The translations under genes were made by a program, and so were the position numbers. From contig JAUIAY010000001.1 of the NCBI GenBank assembly GCA_030425285.1, positions 978,963 through 1,042,962 of the forward strand: a stretch of 64,000 nt of DNA, read 5' to 3'. Shown piece by piece: positions 43,016-52,281 of the stretch. Source of the stretch: Bacteroidia bacterium. GTDB taxonomy: Bacteria > Bacteroidota > Bacteroidia > Flavobacteriales > Flavobacteriaceae. Within the stretch, counting starts at the first letter, position 1, and each line of letters starts with the position of its first letter. The notes under the pieces were generated by a model that did no database searches, was not told the origin of the DNA, and saw nothing but the letters and a program-made list of their open reading frames with translations.

Positions 43016-45649
43016 TTAATTAAGCGTGTCCTTTTTCGTTTTATTCTTATTTAGGATGCCTCCCAATATATTTTTAATGCTTTGTTGCGTGTTTGTTGGC
43101 GTATTCGTGGATGTTGAATCTTGGGTGGTTTGAGGGTCATTAGAGTTCCCTGAATTACCACTCATGATACCTCCCAAAATGTCCTTAACAGTATTTTCGC
43201 CTTGATTCAACAATTTTTGTTTTTGTATTTCTACTAATTGTTTCATTAAGTTAGAAACTCCTGAACTTAAATCAGTTTTAACCTGCGGATTGGTAAAAGA
43301 TCCCGTTAGGTTTGCGGTAACTGGGATGGTAATCTTGTTAACTTCAGGATCGTTTATTTGTCCAATTAGTCTGTTTACATCACTGCCTAAATATTTTGCG
43401 GGTACATTAAAGACTACATTGTAATCCATGGTTTTATCAAATCTATGATTTCCACCTATCGCAATATCAATGTCATCATATTTTAAATAGAAAGGTTTCA
43501 CATTTACACCACCATCCTCAAATGATAGTGAGGTTTTTAAATCCTTTAAATTTAATTTGTCAAAATCAACAAAGCTTACCTTGTCTTCCAATGCTTTTAA
43601 AACTGCACTATTTTCGGAATTGAATTGGGTAGTCAATAATTCGGCAAAGGCATTACCCGAAACGGTTTGCAAATCGGGTGAAAAGGATTCATTCAATACA
43701 CCTTGTAGGTTGATGGTTGAATTTAACTTGCCGTCAAAGACCTTGGCTATTGGAGCCAAAGCTTGTAATAAATCTAAATCGGTGAAAGATTGAGCAATAT
43801 CAAAACCATCAGCTCCCAAATTTAAATTAAATGTAGGCGTTTTGTCTTTAGTATTTACATCACCAGCAATAGTCATTTTACCATCAAAAACATCGGAAGT
43901 CATGTTTTGCAAACTAGCTGTTTGGTCTTTTATAACAAGTTTACCTTTAACGTTTTTTAGGTTGAGATTGTCATAAACCACAGTCTGTGCATTGGCGTTA
44001 ATGGTACAATCTAAAAAGGCTGGAATTTTAAGTGATTCTTCTTCAGAAGTTGTTTTGTTGGATGCTTTAGAATCTTCATCTGCAACCATAAAATCACTAA
44101 TCAGAAATTGTTTGGAATTCACATTGAAGTTTCCTTGAAGGTTCTTGTCACTTAAAAGAAAGCCCAATAAATTAGTAATGGTTCCTGTGGCTGCAATATC
44201 ACTATTTCCTGAAATAGCATCAAAAGAATTTAAGGATACGGTTCCGGGATTAAAGCTCATTTGAGCCGATTTAATATGGATAGGATTTACAATATCTTCA
44301 GAAGAGAATACAAAATTGGTAATACTGGCCGTTCCGTTGTTTTTTATTCTACCATAAGCATTGGTCTCAATGGCATTCATATCAAATACGGTATTTAATT
44401 TAGCTTTAAGGATACCGCTCAATTCCTTTTCGAGTTCAATAGGATAAGCTTTGGTAATATTTGCTAGGTTAAGTGTGCCATCAATATCGGCATTTACCAG
44501 CATATTTTCAGTGATATTCTTTAGCGTTGCTGATGATTTAAATTCATCTGCATCAATCTTGAAATTAAACCTATTTATATTTACAAAGGTTTCATCTGGA
44601 TTACCAGTAGTATTTTTTAATGCGGCATCGATTAAAATATTTTCAACCCGTTTTGGCAAATCAGGGTATTTAAATGAAGCATTGTTAGATGCCATGCTAA
44701 TATCCAATTCTGGAATGGTATCATCAGAAAGTAGGCCTCTAATAACACCATTGACTTTAAAGTCGCCTTGCGTTTCTACATCTGCAATACTCTTGGAATA
44801 ACTAGATGGAATAACCGCTAGAAAATCTTTAAACGAAGCTCCTGGATTTTGAAAGCTTAAATCAAATTGCTGACCGTTTTCAACCTGCTGAACAAAGCCA
44901 TCAAATTCCAATAGCAGCTCGTTAATATAGCCTTTGTTTTCCTTAAAGGTGTATTTGTTATTTTCTAAATCTAGACCGATTAAGGCGTCTAGTTTTAGCG
45001 TGTTATTGTTGAGGTAGTTGGTGCTGTCTACGGTAAGACTCAATCTGGCATCGGTTTCAGTGTCTAATTCAGAAACATTGCCAGAAAAAGTACCCTTGCC
45101 TTTATGATTAAACTCGGTTATAAAGAATGTAGTGTTCGATGTTTCATCAATATAAGTTAAAGCACTGTTTTTGATAGCGTAATCTTGCACATCAAATGTA
45201 AAACCTTTCGAGGTGTTATTATTTTCGTCTTTTTCCTCCTTTGATTCCTTTAAAATGTCATAATTAAAATCACCTAATTTGTTGGTTTTAAGCGTCAGAA
45301 GTGTTTCGTCTAAATCAATGGTATTAATGGTAAGCGGTTCATCACCTGAACTTTTAAAGACTTCCTTAATAGGTAAAGACAAGGCAATGGATTTTGAAGT
45401 AACCAAAGTCTCGCCTTCAAAAGGTTTAAAATTTGTGATTTTCAAATCGTTAATATCTACTTGCGCATTCGGAAAACTTTTAATAAAACTTAAGTTAACC
45501 GAACTAAACGATACCTTGGCATTCAGATTTTCATCCGCATAACGCTGAACAATTCGTTCTATCTGCGATTGAAAAGCAAACGGCAATGCCAAAAGAAGTA
45601 GAAATATAATAAGTAAAGTAATTCCAATAATTTTGAATACTTTTTTCAT
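43016..45649 (-). CDS. AsmA-family membrane protein
   Basis: 877 residues with one N-terminal helix (about 5-25) and a long periplasmic beta-rich body. The start FQSQIERIVQRYADENLNAKVSFSSVNLSFIKSFPNAQVDINDL is the AsmA N-domain; the AsmA C-terminal domain lies at about 600-770, followed by a low-complexity SGNSGNSNDPQTTQDSTSTN tail. The family relates to bridge-like lipid transporters between the two membranes. Confidence 0.88.
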   Translation of the reverse strand: MKKVFKIIGITLLIIFLLLLALPFAFQSQIERIVQRYADENLNAKVSFSSVNLSFIKSFPNAQVDINDLKITNFKPFEGETLVTSKSIALSLPIKEVFKSSGDEPLTINTIDLDETLLTLKTNKLGDFNYDILKESKEEKDENNNTSKGFTFDVQDYAIKNSALTYIDETSNTTFFITEFNHKGKGTFSGNVSELDTETDARLSLTVDSTNYLNNNTLKLDALIGLDLENNKYTFKENKGYINELLLEFDGFVQQVENGQQFDLSFQNPGASFKDFLAVIPSSYSKSIADVETQGDFKVNGVIRGLLSDDTIPELDISMASNNASFKYPDLPKRVENILIDAALKNTTGNPDETFVNINRFNFKIDADEFKSSATLKNITENMLVNADIDGTLNLANITKAYPIELEKELSGILKAKLNTVFDMNAIETNAYGRIKNNGTASITNFVFSSEDIVNPIHIKSAQMSFNPGTVSLNSFDAISGNSDIAATGTITNLLGFLLSDKNLQGNFNVNSKQFLISDFMVADEDSKASNKTTSEEESLKIPAFLDCTINANAQTVVYDNLNLKNVKGKLVIKDQTASLQNMTSDVFDGKMTIAGDVNTKDKTPTFNLNLGADGFDIAQSFTDLDLLQALAPIAKVFDGKLNSTINLQGVLNESFSPDLQTVSGNAFAELLTTQFNSENSAVLKALEDKVSFVDFDKLNLKDLKTSLSFEDGGVNVKPFYLKYDDIDIAIGGNHRFDKTMDYNVVFNVPAKYLGSDVNRLIGQINDPEVNKITIPVTANLTGSFTNPQVKTDLSSGVSNLMKQLVEIQKQKLLNQGENTVKDILGGIMSGNSGNSNDPQTTQDSTSTNTPTNTQQSIKNILGGILNKNKTKKDTLN

Positions 45650-45739
45650 AAAATGTTTTAATGTGATTAGTTGTAAGTATATACGTATAGAATAACCTAA
45701 AGGTTGCCTGAAACCAAAATTTTAATAAAACTTTAGTAA

Positions 45740-46444
45740 TTAGAAAAAATGGATTTCTTCGTTCACTTTCAGCTTAAAACGCCTTCTGAATAAAAACACA
45801 CCTAGATACAAAAAAGGCGTATCTAAAGCGGCAATTATGACTTTGAAAAGTACACCAGCAATCAATAAACCAGAGAATTTATCCCAAGCTATAATGCCAA
45901 ACGAGCATAGCAAAAGCAAAATTGTACACGTGTCAACGAACTGTGAGAAAAAGGTTGAAAAGTTATTCCGCAACCATAAATGCTTGCCTTTGGTGAGACC
46001 TTTCCAAAAATGATAGATTTGAATATCTATAAACTGTGCAAATAAATAGGCCATCATACTAGCCATAACCGCAATAGCTGTGCTGCCAAAAACAGTTGTA
46101 AATAAATCATCGGTTACGGGTGACCACGGTGTGGCCGGAACTGCATTGGCAGTATAAACAATAGCCATAGAAAACACAGAAGCAAAAATTCCAGTAACCA
46201 CGACTTGGTTGGCTGCTTTTTTTCCATAAATCTCACTAATTAAATCGGTGATTAAAAAGGTAATGGGATAGGGCAGAATACCCACTGAAATTTCAAATAG
46301 TTTGGTATCAAAAACTTCAATATCTACAGGATACCAATAAAAAAATTTCTGAAAAATAAGATTAGAAACCACTAGCGACGTAATAAACAAAGCTGCCAAT
46401 AGTAAGTAAATACGATGTGCGAGAAGTTTGTCTTTTACGGTCAT
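45740..46444 (-). CDS. yhhQ: queuosine precursor transporter YhhQ
   Basis: 234 residues with six hydrophobic segments. ILPYPITFLITDLISEIYGKK and FSTFFSQFVDTCTILLLL are family signatures of the QueT/YhhQ-type transporters that import preQ0/preQ1 for tRNA queuosine. It is divergent from the FolK fusion gene. Confidence 0.92.
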   Translation of the reverse strand: MTVKDKLLAHRIYLLLAALFITSLVVSNLIFQKFFYWYPVDIEVFDTKLFEISVGILPYPITFLITDLISEIYGKKAANQVVVTGIFASVFSMAIVYTANAVPATPWSPVTDDLFTTVFGSTAIAVMASMMAYLFAQFIDIQIYHFWKGLTKGKHLWLRNNFSTFFSQFVDTCTILLLLCSFGIIAWDKFSGLLIAGVLFKVIIAALDTPFLYLGVFLFRRRFKLKVNEEIHFF

Positions 46445-46519
46445 TTAAAATTGTGGATAAATAGGCTTTGTAAATATAAACTATTAAATTTTCTTTTAGT
46501 TATTTTGGCATGCGCTATT

Positions 46520-47653
46520 ATGGATACTACAAATACCGTTTATATATCTCTGGGAAGCAATCAAGGTGACCGATTGAAAAATCTGCAATTGGCTGTAGAC
46601 GCTATTTTTAAGCATATTGGAAATATAAAGCTGATTGCTAAAGTTTACAACACACCAGCTTTGGGTTTTGATGGTCCTGATTTTTTAAACACCTGTTTGG
46701 TAGTTGTAACGGAACTGTCAGCACAAGATGTTCTGGACAGTCTTTTAAAAATTGAATCCCAATTGGGTCGTGAACGGATGAAATCAGGTGGTTATGAATC
46801 ACGAATTATTGACCTAGACATATTGTTGTTTAATGATGAGGTTATTCACAGTAAAACCCTAACCGTTCCCCATCCGCAAATACCCAATCGAAAATTTGTA
46901 TTACAACCGCTATATGAAATTGCTCCTAAAGGAGAACATCCTGTTTTGAAAGTCAGTATTGCTGAATTGCTCAAACAGTGTGAAGACGTCAGTGTTTTAG
47001 AGCCTGTAAATATTTGGTTGAAAAACCCTGGCAAGCAGATTAATCTGTCCCAATTCAATTATATCGCAATCGAAGGGAATATAGGTGCCGGAAAAACCAG
47101 CTTGGCCACCAAAATCGCAACCGATTTTAACGCCAAACTTATTTTAGAGCGTTTTGCCGACAATCCGTTTTTGCCGAAGTTTTATGAAGACGCCAAGCGT
47201 TATGCCTTTACTTTGGAAATGAGTTTTTTGGCCGATAGATACCAACAGATTTCAGACGATTTGTCGCAATTGGATTTGTTTAAGGATTTCATGGTGAGCG
47301 ATTATGACATTTATAAATCTTTAATTTTCTCAAAGATTACTTTGCCCGAAGACGAGTTTAGGTTGTACCGACGTTTATTTTATTTGATGTATAAAGATAT
47401 TGCCAAGCCCGAGTTATATGTCTATCTCTATCAAAACACGGAACGTTTACAGGAAAACATTAAAAAACGTGGTCGCGATTATGAGCAGAATATTGATAAT
47501 GACTATTTGGATAAAATAAATGCTGGATATCTGGAATTCCTAAAAAACCAAACCGATTTAAATGTGAAAACCATTGATATTTCGGATAAAGATTTTGTAA
47601 AAAACCGTGAAGACTACCTGTGGATTTTAAATGAAATTTGTAATGGCGTATAA
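46520..47653 (+). CDS. FolK-deoxynucleoside kinase fusion protein
   Basis: 377 residues from the ATG at 46520; the longer reading adds a non-conserved segment. Residues 1-165 are 2-amino-4-hydroxy-6-hydroxymethyldihydropteridine diphosphokinase (VYISLGSNQGDR, GRERMKSGGYESRIIDLDIL), a folate-pathway enzyme. Residues 175-377 are a deoxynucleoside kinase: P-loop GNIGAGKT (186-193), LERFADNPFLPKFY, RGRDYEQNI. The two joined enzymes supply folate and dNTP precursors respectively. Similar fusions are known in this phylum. Confidence 0.92.
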   Translation: MDTTNTVYISLGSNQGDRLKNLQLAVDAIFKHIGNIKLIAKVYNTPALGFDGPDFLNTCLVVVTELSAQDVLDSLLKIESQLGRERMKSGGYESRIIDLDILLFNDEVIHSKTLTVPHPQIPNRKFVLQPLYEIAPKGEHPVLKVSIAELLKQCEDVSVLEPVNIWLKNPGKQINLSQFNYIAIEGNIGAGKTSLATKIATDFNAKLILERFADNPFLPKFYEDAKRYAFTLEMSFLADRYQQISDDLSQLDLFKDFMVSDYDIYKSLIFSKITLPEDEFRLYRRLFYLMYKDIAKPELYVYLYQNTERLQENIKKRGRDYEQNIDNDYLDKINAGYLEFLKNQTDLNVKTIDISDKDFVKNREDYLWILNEICNGV

Positions 47654-48128
47654 CATTATCACCCAAAACGATATTTTAGTTGTTGGTATGAAAGCCAAAG
47701 TGACTTTGCAGACTGTGCCTATGGTAATAGGTAAGTTGGCAAGACAGTTTATGCCTAGACGACAAGAGATTATAAATAGAGTAGGTACGCATAGTTTTTC
47801 TATTCAAGATTATGCTGACCAAGATTTTAACAAGATAACAGCACAAACAACATTTGATAAATGGGTAGCTGTTGAAGTTAAAAACCATAACCACATTCCT
47901 GAAGATATGCAACCCTTTATTTTAAAAGGCGGCGACTTTTTAGTAGTTGATTATAAAGGGAGCTTGGCTGATTTCCCTAAACTCTGGCAAACCATTTTAA
48001 CCGATTGGTTACCTAATTCTAAATATGAATTAGATAACAGGCCACATTTTGAAAAACTGCCTGAAAGTTACAATCCGCAAAACGCAATTAATGAAGAACA
48101 GGTTTGGGTGCCTGTGAGGTTGAAGTGA
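47643..48128 (+). CDS. GyrI-like small-molecule-binding domain protein
   Basis: 161 residues from the ATG at 47643, inside the end of the previous gene; ATG 47631 is an alternative. The sequence (VVGMKAKVTLQTVP, WVAVEVKNHNHIPEDMQPFILKGGDFLVVDYKGSL, and a C-terminal FEKLPESYNP) has the GyrI-like/AraC effector-binding pattern. It has no DNA-binding domain. It probably binds a small ligand; function unknown. Confidence 0.75.
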   Translation: MAYNIITQNDILVVGMKAKVTLQTVPMVIGKLARQFMPRRQEIINRVGTHSFSIQDYADQDFNKITAQTTFDKWVAVEVKNHNHIPEDMQPFILKGGDFLVVDYKGSLADFPKLWQTILTDWLPNSKYELDNRPHFEKLPESYNPQNAINEEQVWVPVRLK

Positions 48129-48186
48129 CTTTCTTTTTAGTTTTTTAAAAGTAAAATAATTATCCAACCTATTTGTTAAACAGTTT

Positions 48187-48992
48187 TTAATCCCAAAACT
48201 CATATTTAAAATATCTTGGAACGTAACCAGTTATGCTTTTTAAAAGTCCATTTGGGTAATATTCATACTTTAATTTATAGACTCTTTTCCACTTATTTTT
48301 AACTCGGGCTTTAAGATTTGAGCTCTTTAGATTTTCTTTTTTATCAAATTTGTTATTATAATATAGGTCAGTGTCATATCTCTCTAAAAAAGTATATTGA
48401 TTTTCATATCCTTGTTCATCAATATTTACTTCTTTATGTTTAACTTTTGGCTGTAAGTAAAAACCATAATCTCTACTGACATAAAAATTTTTATCATATT
48501 CTTGAGTTTTATCTAATGTAATGACAGAGTCATTTCTGATTATGAGATTTGTTTTAAATGGGTTGTATGAATATCTAGTCGTTCTATAATCTTCGCGATA
48601 ATTATCTTTTAATAATTTTTTTAGAATTAGTTGCCCACTTTTTTCATAAAAAAATACAGTTCTATCAACACTTGATATATTACCAAAATGGTAGATAGAG
48701 TCAACAATTTCCTTTATTGTATTTTTTTGATTATATATATAATGGCTTATTGAATAAATTCTTTTGTTTTCGCGAGATTTGCTATCATAGGAAGCACTAT
48801 AATTTTTTTCCTTGTTCTTTTACCATTTTTATCAAATTCAACTATTTCAGAAATATCTTCAGGTGAATTTAAGAAAACCAATATTTTTTTTACTTTCCTA
48901 TTTTCATAAACGCTATCTGGCTGCCATCTATTTGCTATTTGGCTGTAGCTTAAAGATGTAAGGAATATTATAATCAAGTAAAAGTTTTTCAT
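48187..48992 (-). pseudogene. secreted-protein gene broken by a one-base frameshift
   Basis: The first part (48992 down to about 48810) encodes a signal peptide and a domain starting IANRWQPDSVYENRKVKK. It then meets a 7-T run (48803-48809 on +), after which the frame ends early at 48747. One extra T in this run restores a continuous frame of about 268 residues to TAA at 48187-48189, with plausible protein throughout (SVDRTVFFYEKSGQLIL, then YRTTRYSYNPF, then KLKYEYYPNGLLKSITGY). The YYPNGLLKS segment resembles MORN/YwqK-like repeats. Either a real recent frameshift or a sequencing error in a homopolymer. Confidence 0.85.
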
Positions 48993-49098
48993 GTAGATAT
49001 TGTTTACGACAAATTTAAAACTTGTTTATGAAATAAAAATCAAAGATGAGTGTAGTGGGCTTTTTGGTTAGTTTTTTAAAATTTAGAACCAAGCCAAA

Positions 49099-49758
49099 CT
49101 AAAAAACAGTAAAAAGTGTCGTCACAATACGTCCTTTTTGATCATCCAAAACAGTTTCATTTAGAATTTGTCTGGATTTAACTTTAAAATTAAAAGGCGG
49201 TTGCGTGATATCAACACCACTGTTGTGTTTCAACCTAATGCCTTGCCCAGAAATGATATCTTGGTTTGGAATAAAGTCACCTGTTGGAAGGTGTTCGGTT
49301 AGGATAATGTATTGAAAAGCTGGTAGCTTTTTAAGGATATCTTGTATTTCAACATTGGAGAGATGTTGTAGTACTTGTCGTAGAATAATGCAATCGGCTT
49401 GAGGGAGTTCATCTTTAGAAATATCCAGACAAGCAAAGCTTATGTTGTCATTATAATACAGCTTTTGATTTCTTTTAAAAAGAGCATCAACAATATCAAT
49501 ACCCATGTAGCTTTTGGTATAAAGCACTAATTGCCTACCGATATTAAAATCGCCGCAACCTAAATCACAAACCGTTAAAGGGTTTTCATGACTTTGTAAA
49601 AATGCTGCGACGCAATCTATATACGGTTTAACTATTTGCGTATTGTGAGAGCCCTCTCCCGAGTAAAAATCATGGTCTTTGCCACCCCAAAGATGCTGGT
49701 CATAGATTTGCTCCATAACTGCTTTGGTAGGCCAAGGTTTTTTGAGCTTCTTACTCAT
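49099..49758 (-). CDS. class I SAM-dependent methyltransferase
   Basis: 219 residues from the ATG at 49758. The alternative ATG at 49767 lies in the palindromic repeat. Motif I VCDLGCGDFNIGRQL binds SAM; SYMGIDIVDALF and CIILRQVLQHLSN are the next conserved strands. The substrate is unknown. Confidence 0.85.
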   Translation of the reverse strand: MSKKLKKPWPTKAVMEQIYDQHLWGGKDHDFYSGEGSHNTQIVKPYIDCVAAFLQSHENPLTVCDLGCGDFNIGRQLVLYTKSYMGIDIVDALFKRNQKLYYNDNISFACLDISKDELPQADCIILRQVLQHLSNVEIQDILKKLPAFQYIILTEHLPTGDFIPNQDIISGQGIRLKHNSGVDITQPPFNFKVKSRQILNETVLDDQKGRIVTTLFTVF

Positions 49759-49763
49759 AATTG

Positions 49764-49790
49764 TCATTCCTGCGTAGGCAGGAATCCATT
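49764..49790. repeat. dispersed palindromic repeat, copy 2
   Basis: ATTCCTGC (49766-49773), loop GTAG, GCAGGAAT (49778-49785). With its flanks it is identical, in reverse complement, to the copy at 51547-51573 over about 27 bases. It lies just upstream of the methyltransferase start. Confidence 0.9.
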
Positions 49791-49849
49791 AGTTGTTAAT
49801 TGTTTTCAAATTTAAATATTGCTAGGCTGATAAATTATTTTGGAATAAG

Positions 49850-50593
49850 TTAAGTTTTAGTTCGGGTTTTCCTGAATAATTTTACATTATGTTCCCATTC
49901 ATATTTAGAATCAAAATAAGGTTGTCTATATCTATCAATAATCATTATGCTATCACTTATACTTTTTATTTTCCATAGGCTTTCAAAACCTTGATTTGTT
50001 GGGTTTTCTAAATGCATTGAAATAAATTCATTCGTGTTGTTTATGTCTATTTCTGATTTCGTCAATAAATACTTGTTGCTCATAATAGAGTCAGACGATA
50101 TCTTGTAGGATGGAGGCCAGCTTAAAATAGAATCGTTTAATGAATTTGGTAAAGGTGGGAAATCTGAAGCCTTTGTATCGAACCATTTTTCTTCAATCCA
50201 AACACCAAGGATTTGTTCTTTCGAAAATTTAATCTGTCTCTTTTTTAAAACTAATTTCTCATCGCCATAAATAAATGACAGGCCTTTATAGTGTCCTTCA
50301 GATATTCTTTTTAAAGCAATTGGTCTTCTGTTTAGGATTAAGAAATAGTTGTTTTCAAATTCTGATATCCTCCATGGAGGCATTCTTAAATCGTATGTAA
50401 ATGAGTGAAACGTTGAGTCTCTAAATTGAATATTGAGTGTATCGGGTAATAATTCATTTCCAATCAAATCATATGTTTCCCCTTTGAAGTCATTTTTAAT
50501 TGTTTCTAGGTCAATCATCAATTCATTATTGGCACCTTTATGGCATCCAAATAAAATAAAGAAAATGATAAGAATTGAAATTGATTTATCCAT
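49850..50593 (-). CDS. putative lipoprotein of unknown function
   Basis: 247 residues. Lipobox LFGC at residues 14-17 after a hydrophobic stretch. A beta-rich body with the segments PPWRISEFENNYFLILNRRP and KEQILGVWIEEKWFD; the latter resembles lipocalin-like lipoproteins. No family recognised. Confidence 0.7.
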   Translation of the reverse strand: MDKSISILIIFFILFGCHKGANNELMIDLETIKNDFKGETYDLIGNELLPDTLNIQFRDSTFHSFTYDLRMPPWRISEFENNYFLILNRRPIALKRISEGHYKGLSFIYGDEKLVLKKRQIKFSKEQILGVWIEEKWFDTKASDFPPLPNSLNDSILSWPPSYKISSDSIMSNKYLLTKSEIDINNTNEFISMHLENPTNQGFESLWKIKSISDSIMIIDRYRQPYFDSKYEWEHNVKLFRKTRTKT

Positions 50594-50661
50594 TATAAAT
50601 GAAGATTTAAATTGATGATTTTTTGATGAATTAATAACAAAACTAACTTTTAATAGTTTTA

Positions 50662-50865
50662 TTACTCTTCAAATTCCAAAATATCACCAGGTTGGCAGTC
50701 CAAAGCTTTACAAATGGCTTCTAAAGTACTAAAACGGACCGCCTTGGCTTTACCCGTTTTGAGTATGGAAAGATTGGAGAGTGTTACCCCAACACTTTCC
50801 GAGAGTTCGTTAAGGGACTTTTTTCGTTTCGCCATCATGACGTCTAAATTTACAATGATTGGCAT
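50662..50865 (-). CDS. XRE-family transcriptional regulator (YozG-like)
   Basis: 67 residues making one Cro/C1-type helix-turn-helix (KKSLNELSESVGVTLSNLSILKTGKAKAVRFSTLEAICKALDC). It is followed by the usual QPGDILEFEE tail. It lies 3 bp after the DUF2975 gene, a pairing seen widely, and probably controls that gene. Confidence 0.92.
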   Translation of the reverse strand: MPIIVNLDVMMAKRKKSLNELSESVGVTLSNLSILKTGKAKAVRFSTLEAICKALDCQPGDILEFEE

Positions 50866-50868
50866 GGC

Positions 50869-51402
50869 TTAAATGGTTAATTCGTTTTCGGTTTGAAGGT
50901 CTATGCCTTTTTTGAAAATAACAGCAATAATATAGATTATGGCTGCCATCAAAATGAAAGCTTGACTATCTGCCCAGAACGTATTTAGGATTTCGGTGTC
51001 ATACCCTTTGTGCTGTAAGTTTTTGGCAGTTTGAAGCCCTATATAACTCAACAACCCTATTGAGAAGGTGTAGTAACTAATTAGTGAAATCTTCTTCGAA
51101 ACAAAATCATTAAATGGTTTTGACAGGTCAATTTTGCTCACGAGTACGATAACTTGGTAAAATAAAACAGCTTTAAGAATGGATATGATTAAGATAAAAC
51201 TATACATGCTAAAATAAGCCCACTTACTTCGTTCATACATTTGGCTTAAATCTAACTTTTGATACAGATTTTGAACAAATTCAGGTTTGAAAAGACTGAA
51301 AATAAAATTTACAATAAGACCTCCAGCCTCAATGCATAAACCTACAAAAATGATCCACGCAACAATTTTTAAAAAGACGAATACGAAATTATTTGTTTTC
51401 AT
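50869..51402 (-). CDS. DUF2975 family membrane protein
   Basis: 177 residues with four helices (about 8-32, 62-86, 108-126, 143-163), matching DUF2975. Adjacent downstream is the XRE regulator in the arrangement typical of this family. Function unknown. An AT-rich palindrome lies about 45 bp upstream of its start. Confidence 0.85.
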   Translation of the reverse strand: MKTNNFVFVFLKIVAWIIFVGLCIEAGGLIVNFIFSLFKPEFVQNLYQKLDLSQMYERSKWAYFSMYSFILIISILKAVLFYQVIVLVSKIDLSKPFNDFVSKKISLISYYTFSIGLLSYIGLQTAKNLQHKGYDTEILNTFWADSQAFILMAAIIYIIAVIFKKGIDLQTENELTI

Positions 51403-51442
51403 AATTAAATAATTTAAAATAGTAAAGCAAATAACGACAAAT

Positions 51443-51463
51443 ATTTATTGAAAAACAATAAAT
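51443..51463. promoter_or_regulatory. palindrome upstream of DUF2975, candidate operator
   Basis: ATTTATTG (51443-51450), five A, CAATAAAT (51456-51463), 41 bp before the DUF2975 start. It is followed by another AT palindrome (TTTTTTATAAAAAA). It could be the site for the XRE regulator; low complexity makes this uncertain. Confidence 0.4.
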
Positions 51464-51546
51464 TTTTTATAAAAAATAATAAATTGTGCTTTTCATTTCA
51501 CTTGGACAATGAGGCTCTCGAAATGTGCTTCGGAATACACTATTTT

Positions 51547-51573
51547 GGATTCCTGCCTACGCAGGAATGACAA
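51547..51573. repeat. dispersed palindromic repeat, copy 3
   Basis: ATTCCTGC (51549-51556), loop CTAC, GCAGGAAT (51561-51568), with GG before and GACAA after. It is the reverse-complement twin of copy 2 across about 27 bases, in the gap between DUF2975 and the TrmH-like gene. Confidence 0.9.
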
Positions 51574-51619
51574 GAAGATCAAAAAGAATGAAAATAGGAT
51601 GTAAGTTCTTGAATCAAGT

Positions 51620-52159
51620 TTAGGATGACAAGCTTTGTAGTTTGCTAAACAAATCCCAAACCACCACGCCACAACTTACAGAAATATTTAGGGAGTGCTT
51701 GGTGCCAAACTGCGGAATTTCCAAAACGACATTACTTGCAGTAACCACATCTTGTTGAACGCCCTTAACCTCATTGCCAAACACTAGAGCATATTTTTGA
51801 TTAGGCTCTGGGTTGAAGTCATTAAGCATCATGGCGTGCTCGGCTTGTTCAATGGAACAAACGGTTATGTTTTCAGCTTGAAGTTTTTTGACTAATTCCA
51901 TTGTGTTTTCAACATATTCCCATACCACTGTTTCGGTACTGCCCAATGCCGTTTTGTGAATATCTTTATGAGGTGGTTTAGCGGTAATGCCGCAGAGGTA
52001 AATTTTTTCAATTAAAAAAGCATCGCTAGTTCTAAATACCGATCCAATGTTGTTTAAACTACGGATATTGTCCAAAACAATAATTAAAGGTGTCTTTTCG
52101 GTGTTTTTAAACTCATCAACACTCAATCGGTCTAGCTCGCTATTTTTTAATTTACGCAT
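51620..52159 (-). CDS. TrmH/SpoU family RNA methyltransferase
   Basis: 179 residues of the SPOUT fold: motif 1 NIGSVFRTSDAF, motif 2 ALVFGNEVKGV, motif 3 EIPQFGTKHSLNISVSCGVVVWDL, which forms the trefoil knot binding SAM. It 2'-O-methylates tRNA or rRNA; the exact target is not clear. No N-terminal substrate-binding domain. Confidence 0.92.
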   Translation of the reverse strand: MRKLKNSELDRLSVDEFKNTEKTPLIIVLDNIRSLNNIGSVFRTSDAFLIEKIYLCGITAKPPHKDIHKTALGSTETVVWEYVENTMELVKKLQAENITVCSIEQAEHAMMLNDFNPEPNQKYALVFGNEVKGVQQDVVTASNVVLEIPQFGTKHSLNISVSCGVVVWDLFSKLQSLSS

Positions 52160-52281
52160 GTTAATTTCTTATGATAATTGTAGATAACTTATAAGTTTGA
52201 GGTTTTAAAAACCTTAAATTAATAAGTACTTTAGCAATCCTACATTTTATGCAAAAGTAACATATAAAAATCAGTTAAACA

